Shown: one piece after another, positions 43,704 through 52,459 of the stretch
How the letters are laid out: each line of letters opens with the position of its first letter
Numbering within the stretch: the stretch's first letter is position 1
Assembly: GCA_016839165.1 (NCBI GenBank)
Contig: CP069300.1
Coordinates: forward strand, 992,001 to 1,056,000
Length of the DNA: 64,000 nt
Source of the DNA: Bradyrhizobium sp. PSBB068
GTDB taxonomy: Bacteria; Pseudomonadota; Alphaproteobacteria; Rhizobiales; Xanthobacteraceae
Reading direction: 5' to 3'
Program-made: the position numbers and the translations under genes
The notes under the pieces: generated by a model
Told to the model about the DNA's origin: nothing
The model's input: only the letters and a program-made list of their open reading frames with translations
The model's database searches: none

Positions 43704-44636
43704 TCAGTCAGAGAGATGGTGCCGCATGGCTGCCGTGATCCAGGCCCATTCGCGGTTCGGGCTCGCGTCGGGCGACTGTCCGCGCATGATGGCGACCAGG
43801 TCCCAGTAGCGCGCCGCGCGGGCGTCGTGCAGCGCATACTTGCCGCGAATCCAGTTTCGGAATTCCAGATCGGGCTCTCGCTTCAGTAGCCGCGCCGACG
43901 TCTCCAGCCAGTCGCGCGCCAGTGCCTGACCGGCCTCCGAATTCGGTCCGAGCCCGCCAGCGATGATCTCTTTCGCTCTGGCCAGCACGGCCTCGTTGGC
44001 CTGCTGCCAGGCGGCGAGATCCAGCACGTGGTGATTCCAGACGTCCTCGGCGTTGGCGCGCATGTTGGCGACGAGCGTGGGATCGTTGAGCATCTGCGAC
44101 AGCTCGATCCAGGCATCGCATTGCTCGGGTGTCGGATCATCGGGCAGTTCGGGCACGCTGGTCTCGATCATCTGCCGGATCCATTTCCGGTCGATGTTGA
44201 TGCCGTCGGATACTTTCTCGAAGAAGCGTTCGACGACGTTGCGGCGCTCGGCGCGGGACAGCTGCGTCATGGTCAGGAATCTCCTCAAATCTGCTTCGGT
44301 GAGTTGCGGTGAACGCAACGCAGCCCGCAGGGCCGAGGCGACGCGGCGCTGGGCCGCAATCTCCGCTTCCAGCGTCTCGAGGCGGAGCTTCAGCGCCTCG
44401 ACCAGCGAGAGCTCCTTGGTCAGGACCTCACGGATGGCGTCGAGACCGAGCCCCGCATCGCGCAGGCAGCGGATCAGGTCGAGGCGAACCAGTTCGTCGT
44501 CGGTGAAGACGCGATAGCCGCTCGCGGTGCGGCCGGCCGGCGGCAGCAAGCCCTGGTCCGAATAGAAGCGGAGCTTGCGGACAGACATTCCGCTGAGCCG
44601 CGCCGCCTCGCCGATGCTGTAGGTGCGTTGTGTCAT
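43704..44636 (-). CDS. MerR-family transcriptional regulator with long C-terminal domain
   Basis: The 310-aa protein has a MerR winged helix at residues 5-75 (YSIGEAARLSGMSVRKLRFYSDQGLL, GYRVFTDDELVRL), a dimerisation coiled coil (about 80-115) and a 190-residue helical C-terminal domain with many Trp residues (VWNHHVLDLAAWQQ, ARYWDLVAIMRG). There are no metal-binding cysteines, so a metal ligand is unlikely; a drug- or ligand-binding domain of the TipAS style is possible but not clearly recognised. It lies 75 bases downstream of pgeF on the same strand. Confidence 0.82.
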   Translation of the reverse strand: MTQRTYSIGEAARLSGMSVRKLRFYSDQGLLPPAGRTASGYRVFTDDELVRLDLIRCLRDAGLGLDAIREVLTKELSLVEALKLRLETLEAEIAAQRRVASALRAALRSPQLTEADLRRFLTMTQLSRAERRNVVERFFEKVSDGINIDRKWIRQMIETSVPELPDDPTPEQCDAWIELSQMLNDPTLVANMRANAEDVWNHHVLDLAAWQQANEAVLARAKEIIAGGLGPNSEAGQALARDWLETSARLLKREPDLEFRNWIRGKYALHDARAARYWDLVAIMRGQSPDASPNREWAWITAAMRHHLSD

Positions 44637-44711
44637 GCGCCGCTTGTCCGGTCTCCAGCAGGCGGAGAGTCAAGCCGCTTGTCGCACAAAACTGGTGAGG
44701 AGAGTTCGGCG

Positions 44712-45479
44712 TCAGCCTTCCAGCACGATGGCGTGAACGTGCCGGCCGTAATCGGCTTCCTTGCGGTGCACGGAGCGGCGGTAGCTGAAGCAGCGCTCGT
44801 CGGAATAGGTGTCGATGCCGAGGTCGTCGATCATCAGCACGCCGGCGTTCTCCAGCCGCATCCGGATGAAGCCGGCGAGATCGAACATCGCGTGGCCGTC
44901 GCGCTCGCTGGGCATGAAGAACATGCCGTTCTCGGCATCGGCCTCGATGAAGCGCGTGACGAATTCGCCGCCGACCTCGTAGGATTGCTTGCGGATCAGC
45001 GGGCCGATCGCGGCGACGATGCTGCCGCGCTCGGCGCCGAGCTTCTCCATCGCATCGATGGTCGTCTCCAGCACGCCGGTCAGCGCGCCCTTCCAGCCGG
45101 CATGCGCCGCGCCGATTACCCGCGCATTGGGGTCGACGAACAGGATCGGGCCGCAGTCGGCTGTTGTGACCGATATCGCGAGCCCCTCGGTACGGGTGAC
45201 GAGCGCGTCCGCCTTGGGGCGCGGCGCGCCGTTCCACGGGCGATCCACGACGACAACGTCGGGCGAGTGCACCTGATGCACGCTGATCAGATGATCGAAC
45301 GGCACGCCGAGCTGCTCGGCCATCCGCCGCCGGTTCTCCGCGACCTTGGCCGGATCGTCGCGCGAGCCGAGCCCGCCATTGAGGCCGGCATAGATGCCCT
45401 CGGAGACGCCGCCCTCGCGCGAGAAGAAGGCGTGGCGCAGGCCAGGAATGGCCGACAGCAGCGGAGATCCCAGTGTCAT
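44712..45479 (-). CDS. pgeF: Peptidoglycan editing factor PgeF (laccase-domain protein)
   Basis: This 255-aa YfiH/DUF152 protein removes wrongly incorporated L-Ser from UDP-MurNAc in E. coli. The metal-site residues are present: His in SVHQVHSPDVV, Cys in TTADCGPILF and His in AAHAGWKGALTG. Older annotation calls it polyphenol oxidase. Its ATG overlaps the midA stop (ATGA), giving the coupled order lgt-midA-pgeF. Confidence 0.9.
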   Translation of the reverse strand: MTLGSPLLSAIPGLRHAFFSREGGVSEGIYAGLNGGLGSRDDPAKVAENRRRMAEQLGVPFDHLISVHQVHSPDVVVVDRPWNGAPRPKADALVTRTEGLAISVTTADCGPILFVDPNARVIGAAHAGWKGALTGVLETTIDAMEKLGAERGSIVAAIGPLIRKQSYEVGGEFVTRFIEADAENGMFFMPSERDGHAMFDLAGFIRMRLENAGVLMIDDLGIDTYSDERCFSYRRSVHRKEADYGRHVHAIVLEG

Positions 45480-46594
45480 TGTTCGGTCTCGTCAGGCTGA
45501 TCGCTGAGGCCGGCGATCGAGGTGAGGTGCGGGTCGGAGATGGCCATGACCTTGAACATCGAGCCCATCCCGCCGCGTCCGGAATCGGTCAGCCGCTTCA
45601 GTGCGCCGGCGATGTCGGCGGAGACCTCGGGCGAGGCCTTCGCCATCAGCCCGGCGGCGCGGGCCTCGACGCCGAGGCGCTTGAGGAAGTCGCCCTGCGT
45701 CGCCGGCCCGTGGACGCGCGCGCCGACATCCTCGGCGGCCCGCGCCAGCGCCTGGAAGTCGACATGCGCGGTCACGTCGGCCTGCCCCGGGTTCTTCAGC
45801 GGGTCGGCGAAGCTGTGGCGCGCGATCGCCTGAAAGGTGTCGCCGGCGTCGCTGCGCAGATGGCCGTAATCGATGATCAGCGCGGCTCCGTCCTGGTCGC
45901 GCACCCGCGTAGCGAGCTTCATGATCTCGCTGTCGGGCCGCCATTCGAACACCGCACCTAACGGGGCGGCGCGCACCAGCGGCGGCAGCAGCACCTCGAA
46001 GTGCGGCGTCGGCTCGGGCGCGGGCGCGAAATACAGGTTGCCATTGGCGTCCATCCCGACCGTGCGCTCGTGCCAGCCGGTCTCGCGGCGGACCATCTGA
46101 TGGATCGGCAGCACGTCGAAATATTCGTTGGCGAGGATCACCGCCGGCCCCTCGGGCACATCGTCGATGCTGTCGTGCCAGGTGATGTTGCGCACGCCGG
46201 TCAGCGTCGCGTGCTGCTTCTCGCGCAGCACCGGATTGACCTCGACGAGGTGGATGCTGAGCGACTGGTAGAGCGGCGGCAGCACGCGCAGCGCCCGCAG
46301 CGCGTCCGACATCATGGTGCCGCGGCCGGGCCCGAGCTCGATCAGGCGCAGCGTCTCCGGCGAGCCGATCGCGCGCCAGATCGAGGCGCTCCACAGCCCG
46401 AGCAGTTCGCCGAACATCTGGCTGACCTCGGGGGCCGTGGTGAAATCGCCCTCGCGGCCGAGCGGATCGCGCGACAGATAGTAGCCGTAGCGCGGATGCA
46501 TCAGGCACAATTCCATGTAGCGCCAGACCGGCATCGGCCCGGACAGCTTGATCAGCTTCCTGATCTCATCCAGCAGCGGGGAGGGTTCGCTCAC
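45476..46594 (-). CDS. SAM-dependent methyltransferase, NDUFAF7/MidA family
   Basis: This 372-aa protein is of the DUF185 family, whose eukaryotic member dimethylates an arginine of a complex I subunit. Conserved stretches are PMPVWRYMELCLMHPRYGYYLSRDP, FTTAPEVSQMFGELLGLWS, the SAM loop LIELGPGRGTMMSDALR and ANEYFDVLPIHQMV. A bacterial role in NADH dehydrogenase assembly is inferred from the family. The gene is 24 bases downstream of lgt. Confidence 0.88.
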   Translation of the reverse strand: MSEPSPLLDEIRKLIKLSGPMPVWRYMELCLMHPRYGYYLSRDPLGREGDFTTAPEVSQMFGELLGLWSASIWRAIGSPETLRLIELGPGRGTMMSDALRALRVLPPLYQSLSIHLVEVNPVLREKQHATLTGVRNITWHDSIDDVPEGPAVILANEYFDVLPIHQMVRRETGWHERTVGMDANGNLYFAPAPEPTPHFEVLLPPLVRAAPLGAVFEWRPDSEIMKLATRVRDQDGAALIIDYGHLRSDAGDTFQAIARHSFADPLKNPGQADVTAHVDFQALARAAEDVGARVHGPATQGDFLKRLGVEARAAGLMAKASPEVSADIAGALKRLTDSGRGGMGSMFKVMAISDPHLTSIAGLSDQPDETEQ

Positions 46595-46618
46595 GGCCTT
46601 CCTTGGATTGCACTTGTC

Positions 46619-47461
46619 TTACGTTGAACTCGGCGCCGGCCCGTTCGCCTTGCGGCGGAGGGCGGCCGTGATGATGATAGCGCCGACAATAATCATTGGC
46701 ACCGACAGCAGCATTCCCATGGTTAACCCGCCCCACAGGAATCCGAGTTGCGGGTCGGGCTCCCTGAAGTGCTCGCCGATGATCCGGGCAATGCCGTAGA
46801 TCGCAATGAAGCTGCCGAGGATCAGGCCGGGCCGCTTCAGCGCGCCCATCCGGATCATGATCGCCAGCGCCGTGAACAGCACGATGCCCTCGAGCCCGGC
46901 CTCATAGAGCTGGCTCGGATGGCGCGGCAGCGGCCCGCCATTGGGGAAGATCATGGCCCAGGGCAGGCTCGCCTCTGCGTGCCGGCCCCACAATTCGCTG
47001 TTGATGAAATTGGCGATGCGGCCGAGGAACAGGCCGATCGGCGCGACCGCGGTGGTGATGTCGCCGAGCGACAGGATCGAAATGTTGTTGCGGCGGGCGA
47101 ACAGCATCACCGCGGCGACGCAGCCGAGGAAGCCGCCGTGGAACGACATGCCGCCCTTCCACAATTCGAGGATCTCGGACGGGTGCGCGATGAAGAACGG
47201 CAGATTGTAGAACAGTACATAGCCGGTGCGGCCGCCGACGATGATGCCGATGGTGACCCAGAGGATGAAATCGTCGAGCTGCGGCAGCGTGATCGGCACC
47301 TCGCCGCCCCACAGCCGTTCCTTCTTGATCAGCGAGCGGGCGTAGACCCAGCCCAGCACGATGCCGACGATATAGGCCAGCGCATACCAGCGGATCACGA
47401 TCGGCCCGAGCGCGAGCGCGACGGGGTCGAACACCGGAAAGTCGACCAGCAGGAACGGCAT
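46619..47461 (-). CDS. lgt: Prolipoprotein diacylglyceryl transferase
   Basis: Lgt transfers diacylglycerol from phosphatidylglycerol to the lipobox cysteine. The 280-aa protein has about seven membrane helices, the signature [14 protein letters not shown] (near residues 140-153), the essential-histidine region MSFHGGFLG and [12 protein letters not shown]. Together with PgsA (substrate supply) and LspA, this window encodes three consecutive steps leading to lipoproteins. It is the first gene of lgt-midA-pgeF and starts five bases from the GNAT stop. Confidence 0.95.
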   Translation of the reverse strand: MPFLLVDFPVFDPVALALGPIVIRWYALAYIVGIVLGWVYARSLIKKERLWGGEVPITLPQLDDFILWVTIGIIVGGRTGYVLFYNLPFFIAHPSEILELWKGGMSFHGGFLGCVAAVMLFARRNNISILSLGDITTAVAPIGLFLGRIANFINSELWGRHAEASLPWAMIFPNGGPLPRHPSQLYEAGLEGIVLFTALAIMIRMGALKRPGLILGSFIAIYGIARIIGEHFREPDPQLGFLWGGLTMGMLLSVPMIIVGAIIITAALRRKANGPAPSST

Positions 47462-47466
47462 CGGGA

Positions 47467-47958
47467 TCAGAGCACTTTCGTGTAGACGGCGTAGGGCACG
47501 CCATGAATGGGCGGGGCGTCATGGACCTTGCTGAAGCCCATCTTGAGATACATCGGCAAGGCGACCGTCATGATGGGGCTCGTGTGAAGCGCAATGGTCC
47601 GGCAGCGGTCGCGCCGCGCTCTGGCGAAGCATTCCGACGTCAACGCATGCCCGAGTCCCTTGCTCCTGTCGACGGGGTCGACGACCAGCATGCGAATGAT
47701 CGGCCATGACTGATCGAAGAATGCGGCCTTTTTGACGCCGGGCCCGAAATAGCCGACCGCGCCGGCAAGCCGGGTGCCGAGATCGGCGACGATGATCTCG
47801 CCGCCGGAACTCAACTCGGAGGTTCGCGAGAGGCCGGCGCGCATCGCCGGCCAGTCGTCGAAAGCGTCGCGGAATTGGTCGAAGGCAGCAACCGCGAGCC
47901 GGTTCACCTCGTCAGCATCAGAGCTTCGATAATCTCGAATTCGCGCGCCGTCGGCCAT
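47467..47958 (-). CDS. GNAT-family N-acetyltransferase
   Basis: The 163-aa protein has the GNAT core: [19 protein letters not shown] at the start, [20 protein letters not shown] as the acetyl-CoA-binding motif A (R/Q-x-x-G-x-G/A form) and a final [10 protein letters not shown] motif. The substrate is unknown. I chose the ATG at 47958 ([10 protein letters not shown]). It lies directly upstream of lgt and may be part of that transcript. Confidence 0.82.
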   Translation of the reverse strand: MADGARIRDYRSSDADEVNRLAVAAFDQFRDAFDDWPAMRAGLSRTSELSSGGEIIVADLGTRLAGAVGYFGPGVKKAAFFDQSWPIIRMLVVDPVDRSKGLGHALTSECFARARRDRCRTIALHTSPIMTVALPMYLKMGFSKVHDAPPIHGVPYAVYTKVL

Positions 47959-47974
47959 CCCGGTGCTTGCGGCC

Positions 47975-48706
47975 TCAGACCAGGTTGCGCCGGTAGAGCG
48001 CGAGCAGCCGCTCCCAATGGCGTTCGGCGGCGTCGCGGTCATAGACCGGGCGCTTGGGGAACGCAAAGCCGTGATGCGTGCCGGGATAGATCTCGACTTC
48101 GTTGTTGGATCCCTTCATGCCCGCCTTCACCTGCTCGATGATCTCCTGTGGCGCGTAGATATCGGTCTCGGCGCAGGCGAAATAGAGTTCGGCCTTGGTC
48201 TTGTTGGCGGCGAGGTGCGGGCTGTCGGGCTGGTCGGTCGCCAAGTGCGTGCCGTAGATCGAGGCGGCGGCCTTGACGCGATCGCCGAAATGCGTTGCCG
48301 CGTTCACCGCGTAGCGACCGCTCATGCAATAGCCGACGGTGCCGATGATGTTGGTGTTGGCGGCCTTCTGCGTCTCGGCGTAGGCGAGCAAGCCCCTGGT
48401 GTCTTCCATGACCAGTGGAATGTTCAGCGAGTGCATCAGCTCGAACATGCGCTTGCGCTCCGGCGATTCCGGATCGGGATTGATCGGGCCGAGCTCCATC
48501 ACGCCGGCGCGGTAATACAAGTTCGGCAGCATCACGTAATAGCCCGACGTGGCGAGCCTGCGCGCCATGTCGCGCAGCTCTTCGCGGATCGCAGGGGCGT
48601 CCATGTAGAAGATCACGACCGGGAAGGGGCCGCCGCGCTCGGGATGGGTGATGAAGGTGGTGGTCTTGCCGTCCTTGGTCGGGATCTCGACGGTATGCTC
48701 GATCAT
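47975..48706 (-). CDS. Dienelactone hydrolase family protein
   Basis: This 243-aa alpha/beta hydrolase has its nucleophile as cysteine in GTVGYCMSGRYA (G-x-C-x-S-G, typical of dienelactone hydrolases), acidic residue in CAETDIYAP and histidine in GTHHGFAF. The start MIEHTVEIPTKDGK at 48706 fits the family. No other aromatic-catabolism gene is near, so the substrate may not be a dienelactone. It is 16 bases upstream of the GNAT gene. Confidence 0.87.
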   Translation of the reverse strand: MIEHTVEIPTKDGKTTTFITHPERGGPFPVVIFYMDAPAIREELRDMARRLATSGYYVMLPNLYYRAGVMELGPINPDPESPERKRMFELMHSLNIPLVMEDTRGLLAYAETQKAANTNIIGTVGYCMSGRYAVNAATHFGDRVKAAASIYGTHLATDQPDSPHLAANKTKAELYFACAETDIYAPQEIIEQVKAGMKGSNNEVEIYPGTHHGFAFPKRPVYDRDAAERHWERLLALYRRNLV

Positions 48707-48884
48707 GACGTTTCTGCTCGCGTTGTGATGTGCGATTTCTGTTGTGAGTTCATACGATTGCAAGGAAACCGGAGCATGACAAGGCAAGCTGCGGGAGGCC
48801 TGCCATTCGCAGCGCACTTGAACCCGATGGCTGACATCGCCATTGTCTTGAGCGCAATCCAGCGAATGCGGAGAGTTTTGCCAG

Positions 48885-49145
48885 ATGACCCAGACCAGCA
48901 ACCGGTTTTTCGATGAGATCGGCCGTCTGATGAACGACGCTGCCGGCGCCGCCCAGGGTGTCAAGCGCGAGGTCGACACGGTCATGCGCAACCAGGCCGA
49001 ACGCATCCTGCGCGACCTTGACGTGGTCAAGCGCGAGGAGTTCGACGCGGTCAAGGACATGGCCCGTCTGGCGCGCGAGGAGAACGAGGCGCTGAAGGTG
49101 AGAATCGCCGCGCTGGAAGCCAAGCTTGGCGGTTCGGCCGGTTGA
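48885..49145 (+). CDS. Ubiquinone biosynthesis accessory factor UbiK family (BMFP)
   Basis: This 86-aa helical protein has an amphipathic N-terminal helix (NRFFDEIGRLMNDAAGAA) and a C-terminal coiled coil (REENEALKVRIAALEAKLG). It matches the DUF526/BMFP family, whose E. coli member UbiK assists aerobic ubiquinone synthesis and binds UbiJ. In alphaproteobacteria the role is inferred. It is divergent from the dienelactone hydrolase gene. Confidence 0.82.
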   Translation: MTQTSNRFFDEIGRLMNDAAGAAQGVKREVDTVMRNQAERILRDLDVVKREEFDAVKDMARLAREENEALKVRIAALEAKLGGSAG

Positions 49146-49341
49146 CGGTCGCTGCACCCGGGCTACAACGGCGTCGCTTGGGCGGCGCCCAAGAAAAATC
49201 CCTTCATTTCCTTGTCATTTCGGCCCTTTGGGGCTAAAAGCCCGCCACGTCCGCGGCCCCCGCACCCCTGGAGGCTTGCTGTGGACTTGAGCATGGGCCG
49301 CGCTGCGGCCTTTAACTTTTCAAATACAAGGACTTAACGCT

Positions 49342-50064
49342 ATGGCGACCGTCAAGGAATTGAAGGCGACCGCGCGTCCGAAGAGCGGCAAGGGGGCCGC
49401 CCGGGCAGAGCGTCGCGCCGGGAGAGTTCCCGGAGTGATCTACGGAGACAACCAGCCCCCCGTCACCATCTCGGTGGACGATCGTGACCTGCGCCAGCGC
49501 ATCCTGGCGGGCCGGTTCCTCACCACGCTGTTCGACATCGAACTCGAGGGCAAGAAGCACCGCGTGATTCCGCGCGACTACCACCTCGATCCGGTCAAGG
49601 ACTTCCCGATCCACGTCGACTTCATGCGGCTCGGCGAAGGCGCCACCATCCGTGTCAGCGTGCCGCTGCACATCGTGAACGGCGAAACCTCGCCTGGCGT
49701 CAAGCGCGGCGGCACCGTGAACATCGTCACCCACACGCTCGAGCTTGAGTGCGCGGTCGACAATATTCCGCAATACATTGAAGCCGACGTCGGCAGCCTC
49801 GAGATCAGCTATTCGCTGCATCTCTCCGACGTCAAGCTGCCCAAGGGCGTGAAGTCGCTGACCCGCGAGGACGCAACCCTGGTCACCATCGTGCCGCCGT
49901 CCGGCTATGCCGAAGAGCAGAAGGCCGCGGCTGCGGCGGCTGCTGGTGGCGCTGCGGCTCCGGCCGCGGGTGCTGCGGCTCCGGCTGCTGCTCCGGCTGC
50001 GGGTGCTGCGGCTCCGGCCGCGGGTGCCAAGGCTCCCGCCGGCGGTGGCGACAAGAAGAAGTAA
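49342..50064 (+). CDS. rplY: 50S ribosomal protein L25 / general stress protein Ctc
   Basis: The 240-aa protein binds 5S rRNA. It has an N-terminal L25 domain (KELKATARPKSGKGAARAERRAGRVPGVIYG) and a C-terminal TL5-like beta domain (HTLELECAVDNIPQYIEADVGSLEI). A tail of about 45 residues made almost only of Ala, Gly and Pro ends in GGGDKKK; its coding DNA is a run of near-repeats (GCTGCGGCTCCGGC). It is followed by pth, the usual rplY-pth-ychF order. Confidence 0.95.
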   Translation: MATVKELKATARPKSGKGAARAERRAGRVPGVIYGDNQPPVTISVDDRDLRQRILAGRFLTTLFDIELEGKKHRVIPRDYHLDPVKDFPIHVDFMRLGEGATIRVSVPLHIVNGETSPGVKRGGTVNIVTHTLELECAVDNIPQYIEADVGSLEISYSLHLSDVKLPKGVKSLTREDATLVTIVPPSGYAEEQKAAAAAAAGGAAAPAAGAAAPAAAPAAGAAAPAAGAKAPAGGGDKKK

Positions 50065-50119
50065 CCGATAAGGTCGGCGCGCGATCCTCTGATGGCGCGC
50101 CGACGCGGGATGCTGCGCC

Positions 50120-50734
50120 ATGCGCCTTTTTGTCGGTCTCGGTAATCCCGGCGCGAAATACGCCAGCAACCGGCACAATATCGGTTTCCTGGCGGTTGAC
50201 GAGATTGCACGGCGTCATGGTTTCGCACCATGGCGCCGTCGCTTTCAGGGCGAGACCTCCGAGGGCGTCGTCGATCGTGAGAAGGTCGTGCTGCTGAAGC
50301 CGACCACTTTTATGAACGAGTCCGGACGCGCGGTGCAGGAAGCGGCGAACTTCTTCAAGCTCGCGCCCGCCGACATCACCGTGTTCCAGGATGAGCTCGA
50401 GCTGCCGCCGGCCAAGGTGCGGGTCAAGATCGGCGGCGGGATCGCCGGCCATAACGGGCTGCGCTCGATCTCCGCGCATATCGGCAACGAGTATCGGCGG
50501 GTGCGGCTCGGGATCGGTCATCCCGGCGTCAAGGAGCTCGTGCACAGCCACGTGCTGTCGGACTTCGCCAAGAGCGACCGGGCGTGGGTGGAGGCCTTGT
50601 GCCAGGCCGTCGCCGACAATGCTGGCCTGCTGGCAGCGGGGCAGGACGCGTCGTTCGCCAACAAGGTGCATCTGACGATGCAGGCCAAGGGATTTTTCGA
50701 CAAGGGTGAGAATGGCGGCGACAAGCCGGCCTGA
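50120..50734 (+). CDS. pth: Peptidyl-tRNA hydrolase
   Basis: Pth recycles peptidyl-tRNA released prematurely from ribosomes; a second, ribosome-bound hydrolase is ArfB at 5.2 kb. The 204-aa protein begins [23 protein letters not shown] with the catalytic histidine and asparagine, followed by [10 protein letters not shown] and [12 protein letters not shown]. It ends in a short Lys/Gly-rich tail. It starts 55 bases after rplY. Confidence 0.96.
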   Translation: MRLFVGLGNPGAKYASNRHNIGFLAVDEIARRHGFAPWRRRFQGETSEGVVDREKVVLLKPTTFMNESGRAVQEAANFFKLAPADITVFQDELELPPAKVRVKIGGGIAGHNGLRSISAHIGNEYRRVRLGIGHPGVKELVHSHVLSDFAKSDRAWVEALCQAVADNAGLLAAGQDASFANKVHLTMQAKGFFDKGENGGDKPA

Positions 50735-50791
50735 TCCCTTGTTCTATGCCCGGCGCAACGCCGGTCGTGATGAAGATGGATAGAGGAAGAC

Positions 50792-51889
50792 ATGGGATTC
50801 AAATGCGGGATCGTCGGGCTGCCTAACGTCGGCAAGTCGACGCTGTTCAATGCGCTGACCGAGACGGCGGCGGCGCAAGCGGCCAACTATCCGTTCTGCA
50901 CCATCGAGCCGAATGTCGGCGAGGTGGCGGTGCCCGATCCGCGGCTGGACAAGCTCGCAGCAGTCGCCAAATCCGCGCAGATCATCCCGACCCGGCTGAC
51001 CTTTGTCGATATCGCAGGCCTGGTGCGCGGCGCCTCGCAGGGCGAAGGTCTCGGCAACCAGTTCCTCGCCAACATCCGCGAGGTCGACGCCATCGCCCAT
51101 GTGGTGCGCTGCTTCGAGGATTCCGACATCACCCATGTCGAAGGCAAGATCGCGCCGCTCGCCGACATCGAGACCATCGAGACCGAGCTGATGCTGTCGG
51201 ACCTCGACAGCCTCGAGAAGCGCGTCGACAACCTCACCAAGAAGGCCAAGGGCAACGACAAGGATGCCAAGGAACAGCTCGAGCTCGTCAACCGCGCGCT
51301 GGTGCTGCTGCGCGACGGCAAGCCGGCCCGCGGGCTGGAGCGCAAGCCGGAGGAGGAGCGCGCGTTCCGCATGCTCGGCCTCTTGACCTCGAAGCCCGTG
51401 CTCTACGTCTGCAACGTCGAGGAAGGCTCGGCGAAGGACGGCAACAATTTCTCCAAGGCGGTGTTCGAGCGTGCGAAGCAGGAGGGCGCGGTCGCGGTCG
51501 TGATCTCCGCCAAGATCGAATCCGAGATCGCGACGCTGTCGCGCGAGGAGCGTGTCGACTTCCTGGAGACGCTGGGCCTCGAAGAAGCCGGGCTCGATCG
51601 CTTGATCCGCGCCGGCTACCGGCTGCTCGACCTCATCACCTATTTCACCGTCGGCCCGAAGGAAGCGCGTGCCTGGACCATCGACCGCGGCACCAAGGCG
51701 CCTGCCGCCGCCGGCGTGATCCATACCGATTTCGAGAAGGGTTTCATCCGCGCCGAGACCATCGCGTATGAGGATTATATCGCCGGCAACGGCGAAGCCG
51801 GCGCACGCGATGCCGGCAAGCTGCGGCTCGAAGGCAAGGACTACGTCGTCGCCGATGGCGACGTGATGCATTTCAGATTTAATACCTAA
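50792..51889 (+). CDS. ychF: Redox-regulated ATPase YchF (OLA1-type)
   Basis: This 365-aa Obg-related P-loop protein has G1 GLPNVGKSTLFNAL, G3 FVDIAGLVRGASQGEGLGN and G4 as CNVEE instead of NKxD, the change that gives YchF its preference for ATP. A coiled-coil region (about 130-200) and the C-terminal TGS domain (LITYFTVGPKEARAW) follow. E. coli YchF binds ribosomes and affects oxidative-stress response. AGAGGAAG precedes the ATG. Confidence 0.95.
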   Translation: MGFKCGIVGLPNVGKSTLFNALTETAAAQAANYPFCTIEPNVGEVAVPDPRLDKLAAVAKSAQIIPTRLTFVDIAGLVRGASQGEGLGNQFLANIREVDAIAHVVRCFEDSDITHVEGKIAPLADIETIETELMLSDLDSLEKRVDNLTKKAKGNDKDAKEQLELVNRALVLLRDGKPARGLERKPEEERAFRMLGLLTSKPVLYVCNVEEGSAKDGNNFSKAVFERAKQEGAVAVVISAKIESEIATLSREERVDFLETLGLEEAGLDRLIRAGYRLLDLITYFTVGPKEARAWTIDRGTKAPAAAGVIHTDFEKGFIRAETIAYEDYIAGNGEAGARDAGKLRLEGKDYVVADGDVMHFRFNT

Positions 51890-51904
51890 ACACGATCTCT
51901 CCTC

Positions 51905-52094
51905 AACGTCGTCCCGGCGAAGGCCGGGACGACGTTGAACCTGAGGCCGCTGCTCTTTCCCACGTCGTCCCGGGCAAGCGAAGCGCGACCCGGGACCCGT
52001 AACCACAGGGCGCAGTTCTTGCGCTACGCTGTGGCGCCAGCTCGCTCTATCCTAACGTCCTGTGTATGGGTCCCTGCTTTCGCAGGGACGACAC
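51905..52094. repeat. GTCGTCCCGGC palindromic repeats, two adjacent copies
   Basis: A short copy (AACGTCGTCCCGGCG ... CCGGGACGACGTT, 51905-51936) is followed by a long one (51963-52094) with GTCGTCCCGGGC...GACCCGGGACCCGTAACCAC at the left and ATGGGTCCCTGCTTTCGCAG+GGACGAC at the right. They fill the gap between the convergent ychF and csoR genes. Confidence 0.75.
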
Positions 52095-52118
52095 CGAGTA
52101 CGCGGTAGCTCTGACACC

Positions 52119-52403
52119 TCACCGATCCGCGCGCCCGATCACGTCCATCAGCTCGGTGATCTTGCGCCGCTGGTCGGCCTTGTCGCCGGACGAGATCGCA
52201 TGCTCGACGCAATGTGCCACATGATCGCGCAGGACTTCCTCCTCGACGCGGCGCAGCGCCGCGCGCGCCGCCGCGATCTGCGTCACCACGTCGATGCAGT
52301 AACGATCTTCCTCGACCATGGTGGCCAGCCCGCGGATCTGACCCTCGATCCGTTTGAGCCGTTTTAAACAGGATGTCTTGACCTCGTCTCTCATCCGTCT
52401 CAT
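52119..52403 (-). CDS. csoR: CsoR-type copper-sensing repressor
   Basis: This 94-aa all-helical DUF156 protein has the copper ligands at the positions known for CsoR: Cys36 (DRYCIDVV), His61 and Cys65 ([10 protein letters not shown]). Cu(I) binding should release it from DNA. The numbering supports ATG 52403; ATG 52394 is an alternative. It is divergent from copA, with a matching operator between them. FrmR and RcnR relatives lack this Cys-His-Cys set. Confidence 0.92.
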   Translation of the reverse strand: MRRMRDEVKTSCLKRLKRIEGQIRGLATMVEEDRYCIDVVTQIAAARAALRRVEEEVLRDHVAHCVEHAISSGDKADQRRKITELMDVIGRADR

Positions 52404-52420
52404 ATACCCCCCTAGGGTAT
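52404..52420. promoter_or_regulatory. CsoR operator shared by csoR and copA
   Basis: ATACCC-CCCTA-GGGTAT is a 17-bp inverted repeat with a G/C-tract centre, the known style of CsoR/RcnR operators. It touches the csoR start codon and lies 39 bases before the copA GTG, so one site probably controls both genes. Confidence 0.75.
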
Positions 52421-52459
52421 GAAGATCAAGAGGCCGGGATACGGCCGGGAAAGGGTTTC

